Origin: Cupriavidus sp. | Lineage (GTDB): Bacteria > Pseudomonadota > Gammaproteobacteria > Burkholderiales > Burkholderiaceae | Assembly (NCBI GenBank): GCA_031180665.1 | Contig: JAPSLP010000019.1 | Coordinates: 32,468-96,467, forward strand | DNA length: 64,000 bases | Direction: 5' to 3' | Shown: one piece after another, positions 9,195 through 20,600 of the stretch | Layout: every line of letters starts with the position of its first letter | Numbering within the stretch: the first letter of the stretch is position 1 | Position numbers and translations under genes: made by a program | Notes under the pieces: model-generated | What the model was told of the DNA's origin: nothing | Seen by the model: the letters and a program-made list of their open reading frames with translations, nothing else | Databases searched by the model: none

Positions 9195-9200
9195 GATAAT
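9195..9200 (+). promoter_or_regulatory. Putative -10 element of cobQ
   Basis: GATAAT ends seven bases before the cobQ ATG at 9208, with no Shine–Dalgarno sequence between, so transcription would start at or next to the start codon and the mRNA may be leaderless. No strong -35 box is evident. Confidence 0.4.
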
Positions 9201-9207
9201 CGCCGCG

Positions 9208-10761
9208 ATGCAAGCCTATCCCGATCCAAACGGCCCTGACGATCCTGCGACGCGCACGCCGGCCGCTCCGGTGCCCTGCGCCGCGCTGCGCGGCACGCTG
9301 ATGGTCCAGGGCACGACCTCCGACGCCGGCAAGAGCACCATCGTGGCGGGCCTGTGCCGGCTGCTGGTGCGCGCCGGCGTGCGGGTGGTCCCGTTCAAGC
9401 CGCAGAACATGGCGCTGAACAGCGCCGTCACCGCCGACGGCGGCGAGATCGGCCGCGCGCAGGCGCTGCAGGCCCAGGCTGCCGGGCTGGCGCCGCACAC
9501 CGACATGAACCCCGTGCTGCTCAAGCCAAGCAGCGACACGGGCGCGCAGATCGTGATCCATGGCCGCGCCCGGCTGGACCTCGATGCCCGCGCCTATCAC
9601 GAGTACAAGCCGGTGGCGATGCAGGCGGTGCTGGCCTCGCACCGGCGCCTGCGCGAGGGCTACGACGTGGTGCTGGTCGAAGGCGCCGGCAGCCCGGCCG
9701 AGGTCAACCTGCGCGAACGGGACATCGCCAACATGGGCTTTGCCGAGGCGGTCGATTGCCCGGTGGTGCTGGTCGCCGATATCGACCGCGGCGGGGTGTT
9801 CGCGCATCTGGTCGGCACGCTGGACTGCCTGTCGGCCAGCGAGCGCGAGCGCGTCAAGGGATTCATCATCAATCGCTTCCGCGGCGATATCGGGCTGCTC
9901 GAACCGGGGCTGGACTGGCTGCGTGCGCGCACCGGCAAGCCCGTGCTGGGCGTGCTGCCCTATCTGCACGGCCTGCATCTGGATGCCGAGGACGCGGTGG
10001 CCGCCACGCAGTCGGCCAAGGACGAGGGCGCGCCGCGCCTGCGCGTGATCGTGCCGGTGCTGCCGCGCATTTCCAACCATACCGATTTCGACGCGCTGCG
10101 CGCCCATCCGCGTGTCGATTTGCGCTGGATCGGCCCGGGCATGCCGATCCCGCCGGGCGATCTGATCGTGCTGCCGGGCAGCAAGAGCGTGCGCGCCGAT
10201 CTGGCGTTCCTGCGCGAACAGGGCTGGGACCGCGCATTGCTGCGGCATCTGCGCTATGGCGGCAAGGTCGTCGGCATCTGCGGCGGCATGCAGATGCTGG
10301 GCCGCCGCATCGAGGATCCGGACGGACGGGAGGGCGCGCCCGGCGGCAGCGACGGCCTGGGCCTGCTCGATTTCGCCACCGTGCTGGCGGCCGACAAGCA
10401 GCTGCGCCAGGCGCGCGGCACGCTGGCCCTGCCGGAGGCGAACGCCAGCGTTGCCGGATACGAGATCCATCTTGGCGTCACCGGAGGCCCGGCGCTGGCG
10501 CGGCCCGCGCTGCGGCTCGACGACGGCCGCGTCGACGGTGCGCTGTCCGACGATGGCCAGGTGCTGGCCACCTATCTGCATGGCCTGTTCGACGATCCGG
10601 CGGGCTGCGCGGCGCTGCTGCGCTGGGCCGGCCTGGACGGTGCCGAGGGGGTCGACCTGGCCGCGCTGCGCGAAGCGTCGCTCGATCGCCTGGCCGATAC
10701 GATGGCCGCGCATCTGGACCTGGCGGCATTGCTGGCGCCGCTGCAGCCCAAGGTGGACTGA
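9208..10761 (+). CDS. cobQ: Cobyric acid synthase (glutamine-hydrolysing)
   Basis: Amidates carboxyl groups b, d, e and g of adenosylcobyrinic acid a,c-diamide using glutamine and ATP. The 517-residue protein has an N-terminal dethiobiotin-synthetase-like ATPase domain (GTTSDAGKS at 35–43, [34 protein letters not shown]). A C-terminal class I glutamine amidotransferase domain follows, with nucleophile Cys358 in [10 protein letters not shown] and a catalytic histidine in YLHGLF. The start at 9208 is preferred because a -10 sequence lies directly before it; an in-frame ATG at 9175 is the alternative. It is transcribed divergently from cobU and is followed by an 11-bp tandem repeat. Confidence 0.95.
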   Translation: MQAYPDPNGPDDPATRTPAAPVPCAALRGTLMVQGTTSDAGKSTIVAGLCRLLVRAGVRVVPFKPQNMALNSAVTADGGEIGRAQALQAQAAGLAPHTDMNPVLLKPSSDTGAQIVIHGRARLDLDARAYHEYKPVAMQAVLASHRRLREGYDVVLVEGAGSPAEVNLRERDIANMGFAEAVDCPVVLVADIDRGGVFAHLVGTLDCLSASERERVKGFIINRFRGDIGLLEPGLDWLRARTGKPVLGVLPYLHGLHLDAEDAVAATQSAKDEGAPRLRVIVPVLPRISNHTDFDALRAHPRVDLRWIGPGMPIPPGDLIVLPGSKSVRADLAFLREQGWDRALLRHLRYGGKVVGICGGMQMLGRRIEDPDGREGAPGGSDGLGLLDFATVLAADKQLRQARGTLALPEANASVAGYEIHLGVTGGPALARPALRLDDGRVDGALSDDGQVLATYLHGLFDDPAGCAALLRWAGLDGAEGVDLAALREASLDRLADTMAAHLDLAALLAPLQPKVD

Positions 10762-10785
10762 GGGCCCTGGGCGAAGTCCGAGAGC

Positions 10786-10868
10786 AGCGCAGGCACAGCG
10801 CAGGCACAGCGCAGGCACAGCGCAGGCACAGCGCAGGCACAGTGCAGGCACAGTGCAGGCACAGTGCA
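10786..10868. repeat. 11-bp tandem repeat (7.5 copies)
   Basis: Seven full copies and one partial copy of AGYGCAGGCAC lie between cobQ and the PepSY gene: five AGCGCAGGCAC units, then AGTGCAGGCAC units. No gene or CRISPR spacer is present. The clean switch of one base halfway suggests the array grew by unequal duplication. Confidence 0.95.
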
Positions 10869-10976
10869 GATCCGGCGCGGGCGCCACTGTCCCGCAAGAC
10901 CGGCCTGCTACACTTGTCGGCTTTGTCAGCCTCGTAGCGCGCGCCGGTATCGCCGGCCGTGCCATCGCTTCACACC

Positions 10977-12176
10977 ATGGTTACCGGCCGCCCGCGCGTC
11001 CTGCTCGTCAAACTCCATCTGTATATCGGCCTGTGGCTCGGCGTGCTGTTCGTGCTGCTGGGCCTGACAGGCACCGTGCTGTCGTGGCGCCACGAGATCG
11101 ACGCCGCGCTCAATCCCGAGCTGCTGGTGGCCTCCGCGCCGGTCTCGCTGCCGTTGCGCGCCGACGCCGTGCACGAGGTGGTGGCGAAGCTGAAGGCCGA
11201 TCCGCAATACGGCAAGCCGCGGATGCTGATGTTGCCGGTATCGGAGCGCGACGTCTTCATCGCCTGGTATCACGTCAAGGAGCCGGGTAAGGCCGCCGTG
11301 GTGCCGGGGCGCTCGCGGCAGGTGATGATCGATCCGGCCACGCTGGCGATCAAGGGCGAACGCATCTGGGGCGAGCCGGGGCTGTCGCGCCCGCTGCTGA
11401 TGCCCACGCTCTTCCATCTGCATCACTATCTGCTCGCCGGAGATGCCGGCAAGACCGTGGCCGGTATCGCCGGCATGCTGCTGCTGTTCACGGTGCTGGC
11501 GGGCATCGCGCTGTGGTGGCCCAAGCTGAAGGCGCGCGCGATCCTGCAGGCGCTACGCATCACGCACGGCGGCTCGTGGTGGCGGCTGAACTATTCGCTG
11601 CATCGCGCCGGCGGCATCCTGGCCGCCCCGGTGCTGGCGACTCTGGCGTTTTCCGGCTGGTACCTGAATCTGCCGAAGTGGGTCACGCCGCTGGTCGGCA
11701 GCGTGATGACGGTCACCGCGCCCGCGCGGCCGGCCTCCACGCCGCCCTACGAGGGCGCCATGCCGATGGGCGTGCAGCAGGCCGTGCAGGCGGCCCAGGC
11801 GCTGTACCCGGAGGCAATCGTGTCGCGCGTCTCCTTCCCGCGCCAGCCGACCGATACCTATGAGATCCGGCTGCGCCAGCCGGGCGAGGTGCGCCAGGGC
11901 AGCGGCTCGACCCGGCTGTGGCTCGATGCCTATACCGGTGCCCGCCTCGGCGTGCGCGATCCGCTGGCCGCGCCGGCGGGCGACACCGTGCTGAACTGGA
12001 TGTATCCGCTGCATACCGGCGAAGCGTTCGGCATGCCGGGCCGCATCTTCATCTCCGCGTTCGGGTTGGCGCCGCTGCTGTTCGCGCTGACGGGCGTGCT
12101 GATCTGGTGGAAGCGCCAGCGCGGTCATCGGCGCCATCTGAAGAAGGCCGAGCAGCGGCAGGCGGCGCGCCGCTGA
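10977..12176 (+). CDS. PepSY-associated transmembrane protein
   Basis: Inner-membrane protein of 399 residues in the PepSY_TM family, often found with siderophore or metal uptake genes and proposed to act as membrane reductases or peptidase regulators; the exact role here is unknown. Visible features are an N-terminal helix (LYIGLWLGVLFVLLGLTG), a periplasmic PepSY-like domain, paired helices with LFHLHHYLL and GIALWWPK, RLNYSLHRAGG, a second periplasmic domain, and the closing helix LFALTGVLIWWKR. The ATG at 10977 was preferred over a GTG at 10959. A TACACT element at 10909–10914 is a possible -10. The nearby B12 uptake genes suggest a metal or corrinoid link, which is inference. Confidence 0.85.
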   Translation: MVTGRPRVLLVKLHLYIGLWLGVLFVLLGLTGTVLSWRHEIDAALNPELLVASAPVSLPLRADAVHEVVAKLKADPQYGKPRMLMLPVSERDVFIAWYHVKEPGKAAVVPGRSRQVMIDPATLAIKGERIWGEPGLSRPLLMPTLFHLHHYLLAGDAGKTVAGIAGMLLLFTVLAGIALWWPKLKARAILQALRITHGGSWWRLNYSLHRAGGILAAPVLATLAFSGWYLNLPKWVTPLVGSVMTVTAPARPASTPPYEGAMPMGVQQAVQAAQALYPEAIVSRVSFPRQPTDTYEIRLRQPGEVRQGSGSTRLWLDAYTGARLGVRDPLAAPAGDTVLNWMYPLHTGEAFGMPGRIFISAFGLAPLLFALTGVLIWWKRQRGHRRHLKKAEQRQAARR

Positions 12177-12186
12177 GGCCACGCAC

Positions 12187-12220
12187 CGCCCGCGCGGTCT
12201 CGCGCGGTCTCACGCGGGCG
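12187..12220. terminator. GC-rich hairpin after the PepSY gene
   Basis: Perfect 8-base arms CGCCCGCG and CGCGGGCG lie just behind the stop at 12176, without a T-run. It could terminate or protect the transcript. The rest of the gap up to 12412 shows no gene. Confidence 0.4.
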
Positions 12221-12412
12221 CAACCGGCAGCCGTGCCGGCGCAAACCTCCCCGCTTTCGCCGTTCCCCTCCCTCGCACTTCGATTTCCACAAGGCTCGCC
12301 AAAAAGGGCGAAGCGCTGTCGCCCCACGCCGCAATACTGGCCGGCGCCGGCCGCCGCGCACCGTGGCGTCGCGCATCCATCGCTGGAAACCAACGTTCGA
12401 AAGGGGGGAAGC

Positions 12413-13387
12413 ATGTTCTCTGCACCATGTTCGCGTGCCGCGTCCATTTCCAGGCCGGCGGGGCTTGCCATGCCGGTGGCCGCCATGACCGCGCTGTTGC
12501 AGGCGCTCAGGCAGGGCGACGAAGAGCACGCCATGCGGCTGCTGTCATCGTGGCCGCCGCACGACCCGGCGCTGCGGCAGTTTCGTACCGACGCGGGCGA
12601 GACGCTGCTGCACTTCGCCAGCTTCGGACGCAGTGGTCCGGAAGTCCTGCGCATGCTGCTGGCGCACGGGGTCGATCTGCGCGGCGTCACCCGGACGGGC
12701 GCGAGCCCGCTGCACTATGCGCTGCAAGGCGTGATGCGCCCATCGACGGCGGCGCTGCAATGGCTGCTGCGCGAGGGCGGGCCGGCGCTGCGCGAGATGG
12801 CCGACGCCGACGGGCGCACGCCGCTGATGGCCGCCGTGCTGGGCGACCACGCCGACGCGGTGGCGCTGCTGCTCGAACGCGGCGCGTCGGTGCGGACCCG
12901 CAACGATGTCGGCAACACCGCCCTGCACATGGCCGCCGCGATCGGGTCGGGGCAGGTGGTCGATGCCCTGCTGACGGCGGACGCGCAGGTCGATGCCCGC
13001 AGCAAGGCCGGGATCACGCCGCTGATGCTGGCCGCGGCTCAGGGCCAGCGCGAGAACCTGTTGCGGCTGCTGCTGGCAGGGGCGGACGTGGACGCCGCCG
13101 ACGGCCGCGGCGGCACGCCGCTGATGTACGCGGTGGTCAATGGCCATGCCGGGATCGCCGATGTGCTGCTCAGCGGCGATGCGGCCTGGCATCCCAACAA
13201 CGAGGAAGGCTGGAACGCAATGACGCTGGCGGCGCGCGGCGGCAACGCCGAGGTGCTCCAGGTACTGCTCGAGCATGGCGTCAACCCCGCCCTGCCCGAC
13301 GGGGCGGGCCGGCTGGCAGGCGCGATCGCGTTGCAGCGCGGCCATATCCGGCTGGAGTGGTCGCGGCGCGCCGCGGACGGGCGCTGA
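12413..13387 (+). CDS. Ankyrin-repeat protein
   Basis: A 324-residue protein built almost wholly of ankyrin repeats, which mediate protein–protein contacts; no partner or pathway can be named. About seven repeats can be counted from residue ~60 on, with the usual TPLMxAA and LLxxGAdV patterns (for example TPLMAAVLGDHADAVALLL, TALHMAAAIGSG, TPLMLAAAQGQ and TPLMYAVVNGHA). The N-terminus up to residue ~25 is Ser/Ala/Pro-rich without a convincing secretion signal. The start is fixed by a strong purine-rich ribosome binding site (AAGGGGGGAA) before the ATG. It converges on panC, with a 68-base gap and no clear terminator. Confidence 0.85.
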   Translation: MFSAPCSRAASISRPAGLAMPVAAMTALLQALRQGDEEHAMRLLSSWPPHDPALRQFRTDAGETLLHFASFGRSGPEVLRMLLAHGVDLRGVTRTGASPLHYALQGVMRPSTAALQWLLREGGPALREMADADGRTPLMAAVLGDHADAVALLLERGASVRTRNDVGNTALHMAAAIGSGQVVDALLTADAQVDARSKAGITPLMLAAAQGQRENLLRLLLAGADVDAADGRGGTPLMYAVVNGHAGIADVLLSGDAAWHPNNEEGWNAMTLAARGGNAEVLQVLLEHGVNPALPDGAGRLAGAIALQRGHIRLEWSRRAADGR

Positions 13388-13455
13388 CGCTGCGCAAAGA
13401 CGGGCAGGAAAGCCCAGGCAAGGGCCGGCGGGCCGGGCGCGCCGGCCGCCGCCGC

Positions 13456-14322
<867 letters not shown>

Positions 14323-14349
14323 TCAGGAAAAGCGCGCGGCGATGCCGGG

Positions 14350-15228
14350 CTATGCGGGGGTATAGGCCAGGCGCACATAGATCGGCGCATAGGGCTCGGC
14401 CTGGGTGATTTCGACCAGGGACTCGCGCGACAGCTCGAGCATCGCGATGAAGTTGACCACCACCACCGGCACACCCTTGCCCGAGCGGATCGCATCCTCG
14501 AACAGCTCGGTGAACTCCATGAAGCGGGCATGCTGCAGCCTGCGCAGGATCTGGCTCATGTGCTCGCGCACGGACAGTTCCTCGCGCGAGATCTTGTGGT
14601 GCTGGTTCAGCTTGGCCCGCTTGAGCACGTCGGCCCAGGCGGCCTGCAGATCGGTGGTGTCGACGTCGGGGAAGCGGGGCGCCACGCTCTGCTCGATGAA
14701 GACCTGCGAGCGCAGGAAGTCGCGGCCCAGTTGCGGCACCTGATCGAGCTTCTGCGCCGCGAGCTTCATCTGCTCGTATTCGAGCAGCCGGCGCACCAGC
14801 TCGGCGCGCGGGTCTTCGGCGTCCTCGTCGCTGTCGGCCTTCTTGACCGGCAGCAGCATGCGCGACTTGATCTCGATCAGCATCGCGGCCATCAGCAGGT
14901 ATTCGGCCGCCAGCTCCAGATTGCTCTTGCGGATCTGCTCGACATACGCCAGGTACTGGTGGGTGACCTGCGACATCGGGATGTCGAGCACATTGAAGTT
15001 CTGCTTGCGAATCAGGTACAGCAGCAGGTCCAGCGGCCCTTCGAACGCCTCGAGGAAGATCTCGAGCGCGTCGGGCGGGATATACAGGTCCTGCGGCAGC
15101 TGGAACAGCGGTTCGCCGTACAGGCGCGCAAACGCCATGCCGTCGACCGTCTCCGGCGAGGTGCCCTCGGGCGCCACGCTGGGCAGCTCGAGCGCGAGCG
15201 CGAGCTTGTCCTGTTCGCTATGGTTCAT
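14350..15228 (-). CDS. scpA: Segregation and condensation protein A
   Basis: Kleisin subunit of the SMC–ScpA–ScpB condensin, which bridges SMC heads during chromosome organisation. The 292-residue length is normal. The N-terminal FEGPLDLLLYLIRKQNFNVLDIPMSQVT block is the hallmark of the family, followed by YLAYVEQIRKSNLELAAEYLLMAAMLIEIKSRMLLP. The C-terminal winged-helix part contains VVVVNFIAMLELSRE. The first ~65 residues are an acidic lead-in. A DUF3460 gene precedes it and panC follows, so the three probably form one unit. scpB is not in this window. Confidence 0.95.
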   Translation of the reverse strand: MNHSEQDKLALALELPSVAPEGTSPETVDGMAFARLYGEPLFQLPQDLYIPPDALEIFLEAFEGPLDLLLYLIRKQNFNVLDIPMSQVTHQYLAYVEQIRKSNLELAAEYLLMAAMLIEIKSRMLLPVKKADSDEDAEDPRAELVRRLLEYEQMKLAAQKLDQVPQLGRDFLRSQVFIEQSVAPRFPDVDTTDLQAAWADVLKRAKLNQHHKISREELSVREHMSQILRRLQHARFMEFTELFEDAIRSGKGVPVVVVNFIAMLELSRESLVEITQAEPYAPIYVRLAYTPA

Positions 15229-15295
15229 GAGTGGGGCGGATCTGCACGCATCGCGGTCGTCGGCAGCGACGGCGGCGCCGGGATGCGTGCCGGCA

Positions 15296-15484
15296 TCAGT
15301 CCAGCGAGTAGACGTAGGGCTTCTGCGGGATCCGCGACGCCTCGGCGCGCTGGCGCTCCTCGAGGTCGATCGGGGCCTTGTCCCACAGCAGGGCGCGGCC
15401 TTGGCGCTGTTCCGCCTCCAGCGACGGGCGCTCCTGCTTGAGCGCCTTCAGGAACTGGGTGATCTCGGATTCGTACATGGCCAT
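15296..15484 (-). CDS. DUF3460 family protein
   Basis: Small protein of 62 residues, MAMYESEITQFLKALKQE at the front and QKPYVYSLD at the end, matching the DUF3460 family found in Burkholderiales. It is charged, without a membrane segment or known motif; function unknown. Its conserved place just upstream of scpA and panC suggests cotranscription with them. Confidence 0.85.
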   Translation of the reverse strand: MAMYESEITQFLKALKQERPSLEAEQRQGRALLWDKAPIDLEERQRAEASRIPQKPYVYSLD

Positions 15485-15645
15485 GGCAGGAAAGCTATAC
15501 AGAATGCTATAGGGGAATGGAAAACTGCCGCGATTCTACCGTATTGCCATGCCGGGGCGGGCTTTGCCGCTGCGGGGCGCTCGGGGTTTGCGGATCGGGC
15601 CGCGGGGTGTGGTCAAATAGCGACTTTGTCGGATCGCAACGACGG

Positions 15646-17535
15646 ATGACATTGGACCTCGGGATCATGCGCACCGGATTCCGCCGCCCCCGGGGCTGCG
15701 GCGCGGTGGCGTCCGCGCCGGCATCGCGGCGCCCGGCGCCCGCGCTGACTTCCTTGCCGGCGCCGCTGCTTGCCCCGCTGTTTGTCCCCCTGCTTGCCCC
15801 CCTGCTGGCGCTGCTGTTCGCCCTGTTGCCGGCGCCGGTCCAGGCGGCCTACCGGGTCCAGGTGGAGGCGCCCGAGCCGCTGAAGGACATCCTGGAGGAG
15901 CATCTGGACCTGGTGCGCTATCGCGAGCGTGCCGACCTGGGCGAGGACCAGATCGCCTATATGGTCGAGACCGTCGGCGACCAGGTCAGGGCCTTCGCCG
16001 CCACCGAGGGCTGGTTCGATCCGCAGACCACCACCCGCGTCGAGGGCAGCGGCGAGAGCCGCGTGATCCATGTGACGGTCGACCCGGGCGCGCGCACGCT
16101 GATCCGGCAGGTGGACGTCGATGTGCGCGGCCCTGCCGCCACGCGCTCCCCGGAGCAGGTCGAGGCGATGCGCAGGAAGTGGGGCCTGCCGGTCGGCGAC
16201 CCGTTCCGCCAGTCGGACTGGGACAAGGCCAAGGAAGACGCGCTGGTCGAGTTGCAGAGCAATGCCTACTACGACGCCAGGCTGGCCGCCTCGCAGGCGC
16301 GCATCGAGCCCGAGGAGCGCGCCGCCGATCTGAGCGCGACCTACGACAGCGGTCCGGCCTACCGCATGGGCGCGCTGGTGGTCACCGGCACGCGGCGCTA
16401 TCCCGAGCAGATCGTGCGCAACGTCAATCCGCTCTACGTCGGCGAACCCTATCGCGTCGAGCGGCTGCTGGAATTGCAGCGCGCGATCCAGAACCAGCCG
16501 TATTTCTCCAATGTGGTGGTCGAACTCGGCGATCCGGTGCCGGACGCCGACGGCGATGGCGAGACGGTGACCGCGCCGGTCAATGTGCGCGTGCGCGAGT
16601 ATCCGGTTCATCGGATCGTCTCCGGCGTCGGCTACAACACCGACACTGGCGCCCAGGTCGAGGGGCGCTATGCGTACTACAACCTGTTCAACCGCGCCTG
16701 GATCTTCGATTCGCAGGCCCGCATCGAGCAGAAGCGCCAGTACGCCTTCGCCGAGGTGGCGATGCCGCCCGACAGCAAGACCTACCGCAACAGCGTCTAC
16801 GCCAGCTACGAGCGCACCCTCGACATCGAGAACACCGACACCAGGAGCTGGCGCACCGGCGTGCGGCGGGCGCGCACGCGCGAGCGCTACGACACCGCGC
16901 TGTCGCTGGACTTCTTCTACGACGACCTGCAGCCGTACGACCAGCCGCGCCAGCTGAGCAAGGCGCTGGTGCCGCAATACGCCTGGACCCGGCGCGATGT
17001 CGACAACCCGGTGTTCCCGCGCCGCGGCAATATCATCAACACCCAGGTCGGCGCGGCGGTGGAGGGTTTCCTGACCGACCAGACCTTCGTGCGCCTGTAC
17101 GGCCGCATCCGGCAATACATCCCGGTGCGCACCCGCGACCTGATCGTGGCCCGGCTCGAGCTGGGCGCGGACCTGACCGGCGGCAGCGCCGACAAGATTC
17201 CGGCCACGCTGCGCTTCCGCGCCGGCGGCACCGAATCGATCCGCGGCTACGGCTTCCAGTCGATCGGCACGCGCCGGGGCACCAGCGTGCTGCCGGCCAA
17301 GTACCTGGCCACCACCAGCCTGGAATACCAGTACTGGTTCAAGCCGGACTGGGGCGCGGCGATCTTCTGGGACGCCGGCACCGCCACCAACAACCTGGAC
17401 GGCGTACGCATCTACCACGGCGTCGGCATCGGTGCGCGCTGGCGCAGTCCGGTCGGCCCGGTCCAGCTCGACGTTGGCTACGGCATCCAAGAGCGGCAAT
17501 TCCGCCCGCATATTTCGCTGGGAGTGGCATTCTGA
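15646..17535 (+). CDS. tamA: Translocation and assembly module subunit TamA (Omp85 family)
   Basis: Outer-membrane beta-barrel of the Omp85 superfamily that works with TamB in assembling outer-membrane proteins or moving lipids. The 629-residue frame has a long, Pro/Leu-rich signal region ending in PVQA near residue 72, then POTRA-type domains (VDVDVRG, then YRMGALVVTGTRRYPEQIV, then NPLYVGEPYRVERLL). The C-terminal barrel includes the lid-loop signature ESIRGYGFQSIG. The protein ends LGVAF, with the terminal Phe of barrel proteins. An in-frame ATG at 15667 would shorten the unusual leader by seven residues. tamB follows after 109 bases. Confidence 0.92.
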   Translation: MTLDLGIMRTGFRRPRGCGAVASAPASRRPAPALTSLPAPLLAPLFVPLLAPLLALLFALLPAPVQAAYRVQVEAPEPLKDILEEHLDLVRYRERADLGEDQIAYMVETVGDQVRAFAATEGWFDPQTTTRVEGSGESRVIHVTVDPGARTLIRQVDVDVRGPAATRSPEQVEAMRRKWGLPVGDPFRQSDWDKAKEDALVELQSNAYYDARLAASQARIEPEERAADLSATYDSGPAYRMGALVVTGTRRYPEQIVRNVNPLYVGEPYRVERLLELQRAIQNQPYFSNVVVELGDPVPDADGDGETVTAPVNVRVREYPVHRIVSGVGYNTDTGAQVEGRYAYYNLFNRAWIFDSQARIEQKRQYAFAEVAMPPDSKTYRNSVYASYERTLDIENTDTRSWRTGVRRARTRERYDTALSLDFFYDDLQPYDQPRQLSKALVPQYAWTRRDVDNPVFPRRGNIINTQVGAAVEGFLTDQTFVRLYGRIRQYIPVRTRDLIVARLELGADLTGGSADKIPATLRFRAGGTESIRGYGFQSIGTRRGTSVLPAKYLATTSLEYQYWFKPDWGAAIFWDAGTATNNLDGVRIYHGVGIGARWRSPVGPVQLDVGYGIQERQFRPHISLGVAF

Positions 17536-17644
17536 TGGCGATGCGTCCTTCGTGCCGGCCGGCACCGGCGCATGACGCGAACGCCGGCAGTGCCCCGATC
17601 GCTTCGGTCGCCACTGTCCCCGCCGCATTCCCGAGTCCCGGCGC

Positions 17645-20600
17645 ATGAGCACCCCCGATCTGCCTTCCGTTCCCGCCCGCGGCAGCGAGTCGCCGCGCGC
17701 GCGCGAGCCGCGCCGCCGCTGGCTGCGCGTGTTCGGCGTCGTGCTGCTGGCGCTGGTGGCCCTGATCGTGCTGCTGGCGGTCGCGCTCGGCGCGGCGCTG
17801 CGCACCGAGCGCGGCTCGCGCGAGCTGTGGTCGCTGGCGACCCGGCTGTCCGCCGGCGTGCTGGTCGGCCAGTACCAGGGCGGCACCTTCGCGCGCGGCC
17901 TGCAGCTGCGCGACGTGGTGTTCGCCCAGGGCGACACCCGCGTCAGCGTGGACCGCCTCGACGGCAGCTGGTCGCTGGCCTGGCATCTCGGCCCCGGCCA
18001 GACCCGGCTGCACGTGGCCGCGCTGCGGCTGGGCAACGTCGACGTGCGGCTCCCGCCGTCCGAGGACAAGCCCGACCAGCCGCCGCCGACCTTGCCCGAC
18101 TCGCTGTCGCTGCCGCTGGCGATCGACGTCGATGCGCTGACGCTGGCACGGCTGTCGATCCTGCGCGGGCCCGAGGCGACCGCGTCGCCGTTGGTGTTTT
18201 CGGATCTGTCGGCGGCCTTGCATACGGACGGCAGCCGGCATCGGCTGACCGTCGACCGGCTGGTCACGCCCTACGGCAAGCTGTCGGCCAACGCGCAGCT
18301 TGCCGGCGAGGCGCCGTTCGCGCTGAACGGCGAGGCCTTGCTCGAAGGCGAGTGGGAGAAGGAGGCCTACAACGTCAGCGCACGCGCCGACGGCACGCTC
18401 GAAGCGCTGCGCGCCGATGTCGAGGCGAGCGGGGATCGCCTGCGCGGCCGCGGCGAGATCGAGCTGACGCCGTTCGGGCAGGTCCCGTTCACCCGCCTGC
18501 GGGTCGACGGCGAGCGCATCAATCCCAGGCTGTTCAATCCCGCCGCGCCGCAGGCCAATCTTTCGGTGCATGCGGTACTGCGGCCGGTGGACGGCAGCGG
18601 TGGGACCGCTGCGCCCGCTGCGCCCGCTGCGCCGGGCGCTCCGGCTCCGTCCGCGCCCGCCGCGTCGGGGCCGTCCGTTCCCGTGGCGCCGGCCAGTGTT
18701 CCGGCGGCCTCGGCCCCCCAGCCATCGACACCGGCGGCTGCGGGCGCCGCCCCGCTGACCGTGGCCGGCGAGGTGTCCATCCGCAACCACGAGGCGGGGC
18801 CGCTCGACGCCGAACGGCTGCCGGTGCAGTCGGTGCGCGCCACGGTCGAGCTGAGCCAGGCCGCCCAGCATGTCCGCGACCTGCACGTGGCGCTGGCGGG
18901 CAATGGCGAAATTGTCGGCAGCGGTTCGCTGCGCGAAGGCCGCGGCGGCTTCGATCTGGACGTGCGCCGGCTCGACCCGCATGCGCTGCACGGCAAGCTG
19001 CGCAGCGCGCGGCTGTCGGGCCCGGTGATCGTGCGGCTCGAGCCCGGCCGCCAGAGCGTGGCGCTGGACCTCGGCGGCGGCGAGCTCAAGCTGTTTGCCG
19101 ACGCGCGCATCGACGCCGATGCCATCACGCTGGCGGCGCTGCGCCTGGGCGTCGCGCAGGGCAGCGTGCACGCCGAGGGCAGGCTCGGGCTGAAGGAGCA
19201 GCAGGCGTTCAGTTTCAAGGGCCGCATCAGCGACCTGGATCCGGCCCGGCTGGCGAGCGTCGCCAAGGGCCGCATCAATGCGAACTTCGACGCCTCCGGC
19301 ACGCTGGCGGGCGAGCCGCGCGTGGCGGCGGATTTCTCGATCGGCGACAGCGAATACGCGGGGCTGCCGATGACCGGCGGCGGCAAGATCCGGCTGGCCG
19401 GCCAGCGGCTGCTGCCGAGCGAGGCGACGCTGTCGATGGCCGGCAACCGGGCCGACCTGCGCGGCAGCTTCGGTGCGCGCGGCGACCGCATGACGGTGGC
19501 CGTCGACGCGCCGCAGCTCGACCGGCTCAAGTTCGGCGTCGGCGGCACGCTCAAGCTCGACGCCCAGGTCAGCGGCACCTGGCAGCGGCCGGAGGTCACG
19601 GCGACCTACGATGCCCGCACGCTGTCGATAGGTCCGCACCGGGTCGAGAGCGCCAGCGGCAACGCCGATCTGCGCGGCGGCATCGACGGTCCGCTGCGGC
19701 TGCGGCTGGAGGCGCGCGGTTATCGCGGCCCGCAATTGACGATGAGCACGCTGCAGGCGAGCCTCGACGGCACGCAGGCCAGGCACAGCTTCACCGTCGA
19801 AGGCGAGGGCCGCATGCGGCGCCGGCCGCTGCAGCTGCAGGCCGCGGGGCAGGGCAGCTGGAAGAACGGGACCTGGACCGGCACGCTGAGCACGCTCGAG
19901 GAGCGCGGTACCGTCGAACTGCGGCTGCTGACACCGGTAGCCGTCAGCGTCGGGGCGCAGAGGCTGACCCTGGGGCAGACGCGGCTGCAGCTGGCGCGCG
20001 GCACCATCGCCCTGGACCGCCTGGACTGGGACCGCGGCCGCATCCGCACGCAGGGCGCGCTCAGCGGCCTGCAGGTCGGCCATCTGCTCGCGCTGGCCGA
20101 GGCCTTCACCGGCGATGCGCCGCCGCTGCGATCCGATCTGGTACTGGACGGCCAGTGGAACCTGAACCTGGCCGAGACCGCGTCCGGCTTCGCCGAGCTG
20201 CGGCGCCGCAGCGGCGATCTGTCGGTCAACGCCGGCCGCGGCTTGACCCCGCTCGGGCTGGGCGAAACCGTGCTGCGCGCCGAGGCCGCGGGCACCCGCC
20301 TGCAGCTGCGCGGCAACGTGGTGTCGTCGCGGCTGGGTACCGCCAAGGTCGACGCGTTCGCCGGCCTGATGCCCGAGCAGGGCGTGCTGACGGTGACGCC
20401 CGCCTCGGCGCTCGGCGGCCAGGTCGCCTTCGATGTGCCGCGCCTCAAGGCGCTGGAGGCCCTGACCGGTCCGCAATACGCGTTCGACGGCCGGCTGGCG
20501 GCCGCGATGCAGCTGGCCGGCACGATTGGCGCGCCGGTGCTGACCGGCACCGTCAACGGCGATGGCCTGGCCATCACGCTGTACGACCAGGGCATCCGCC

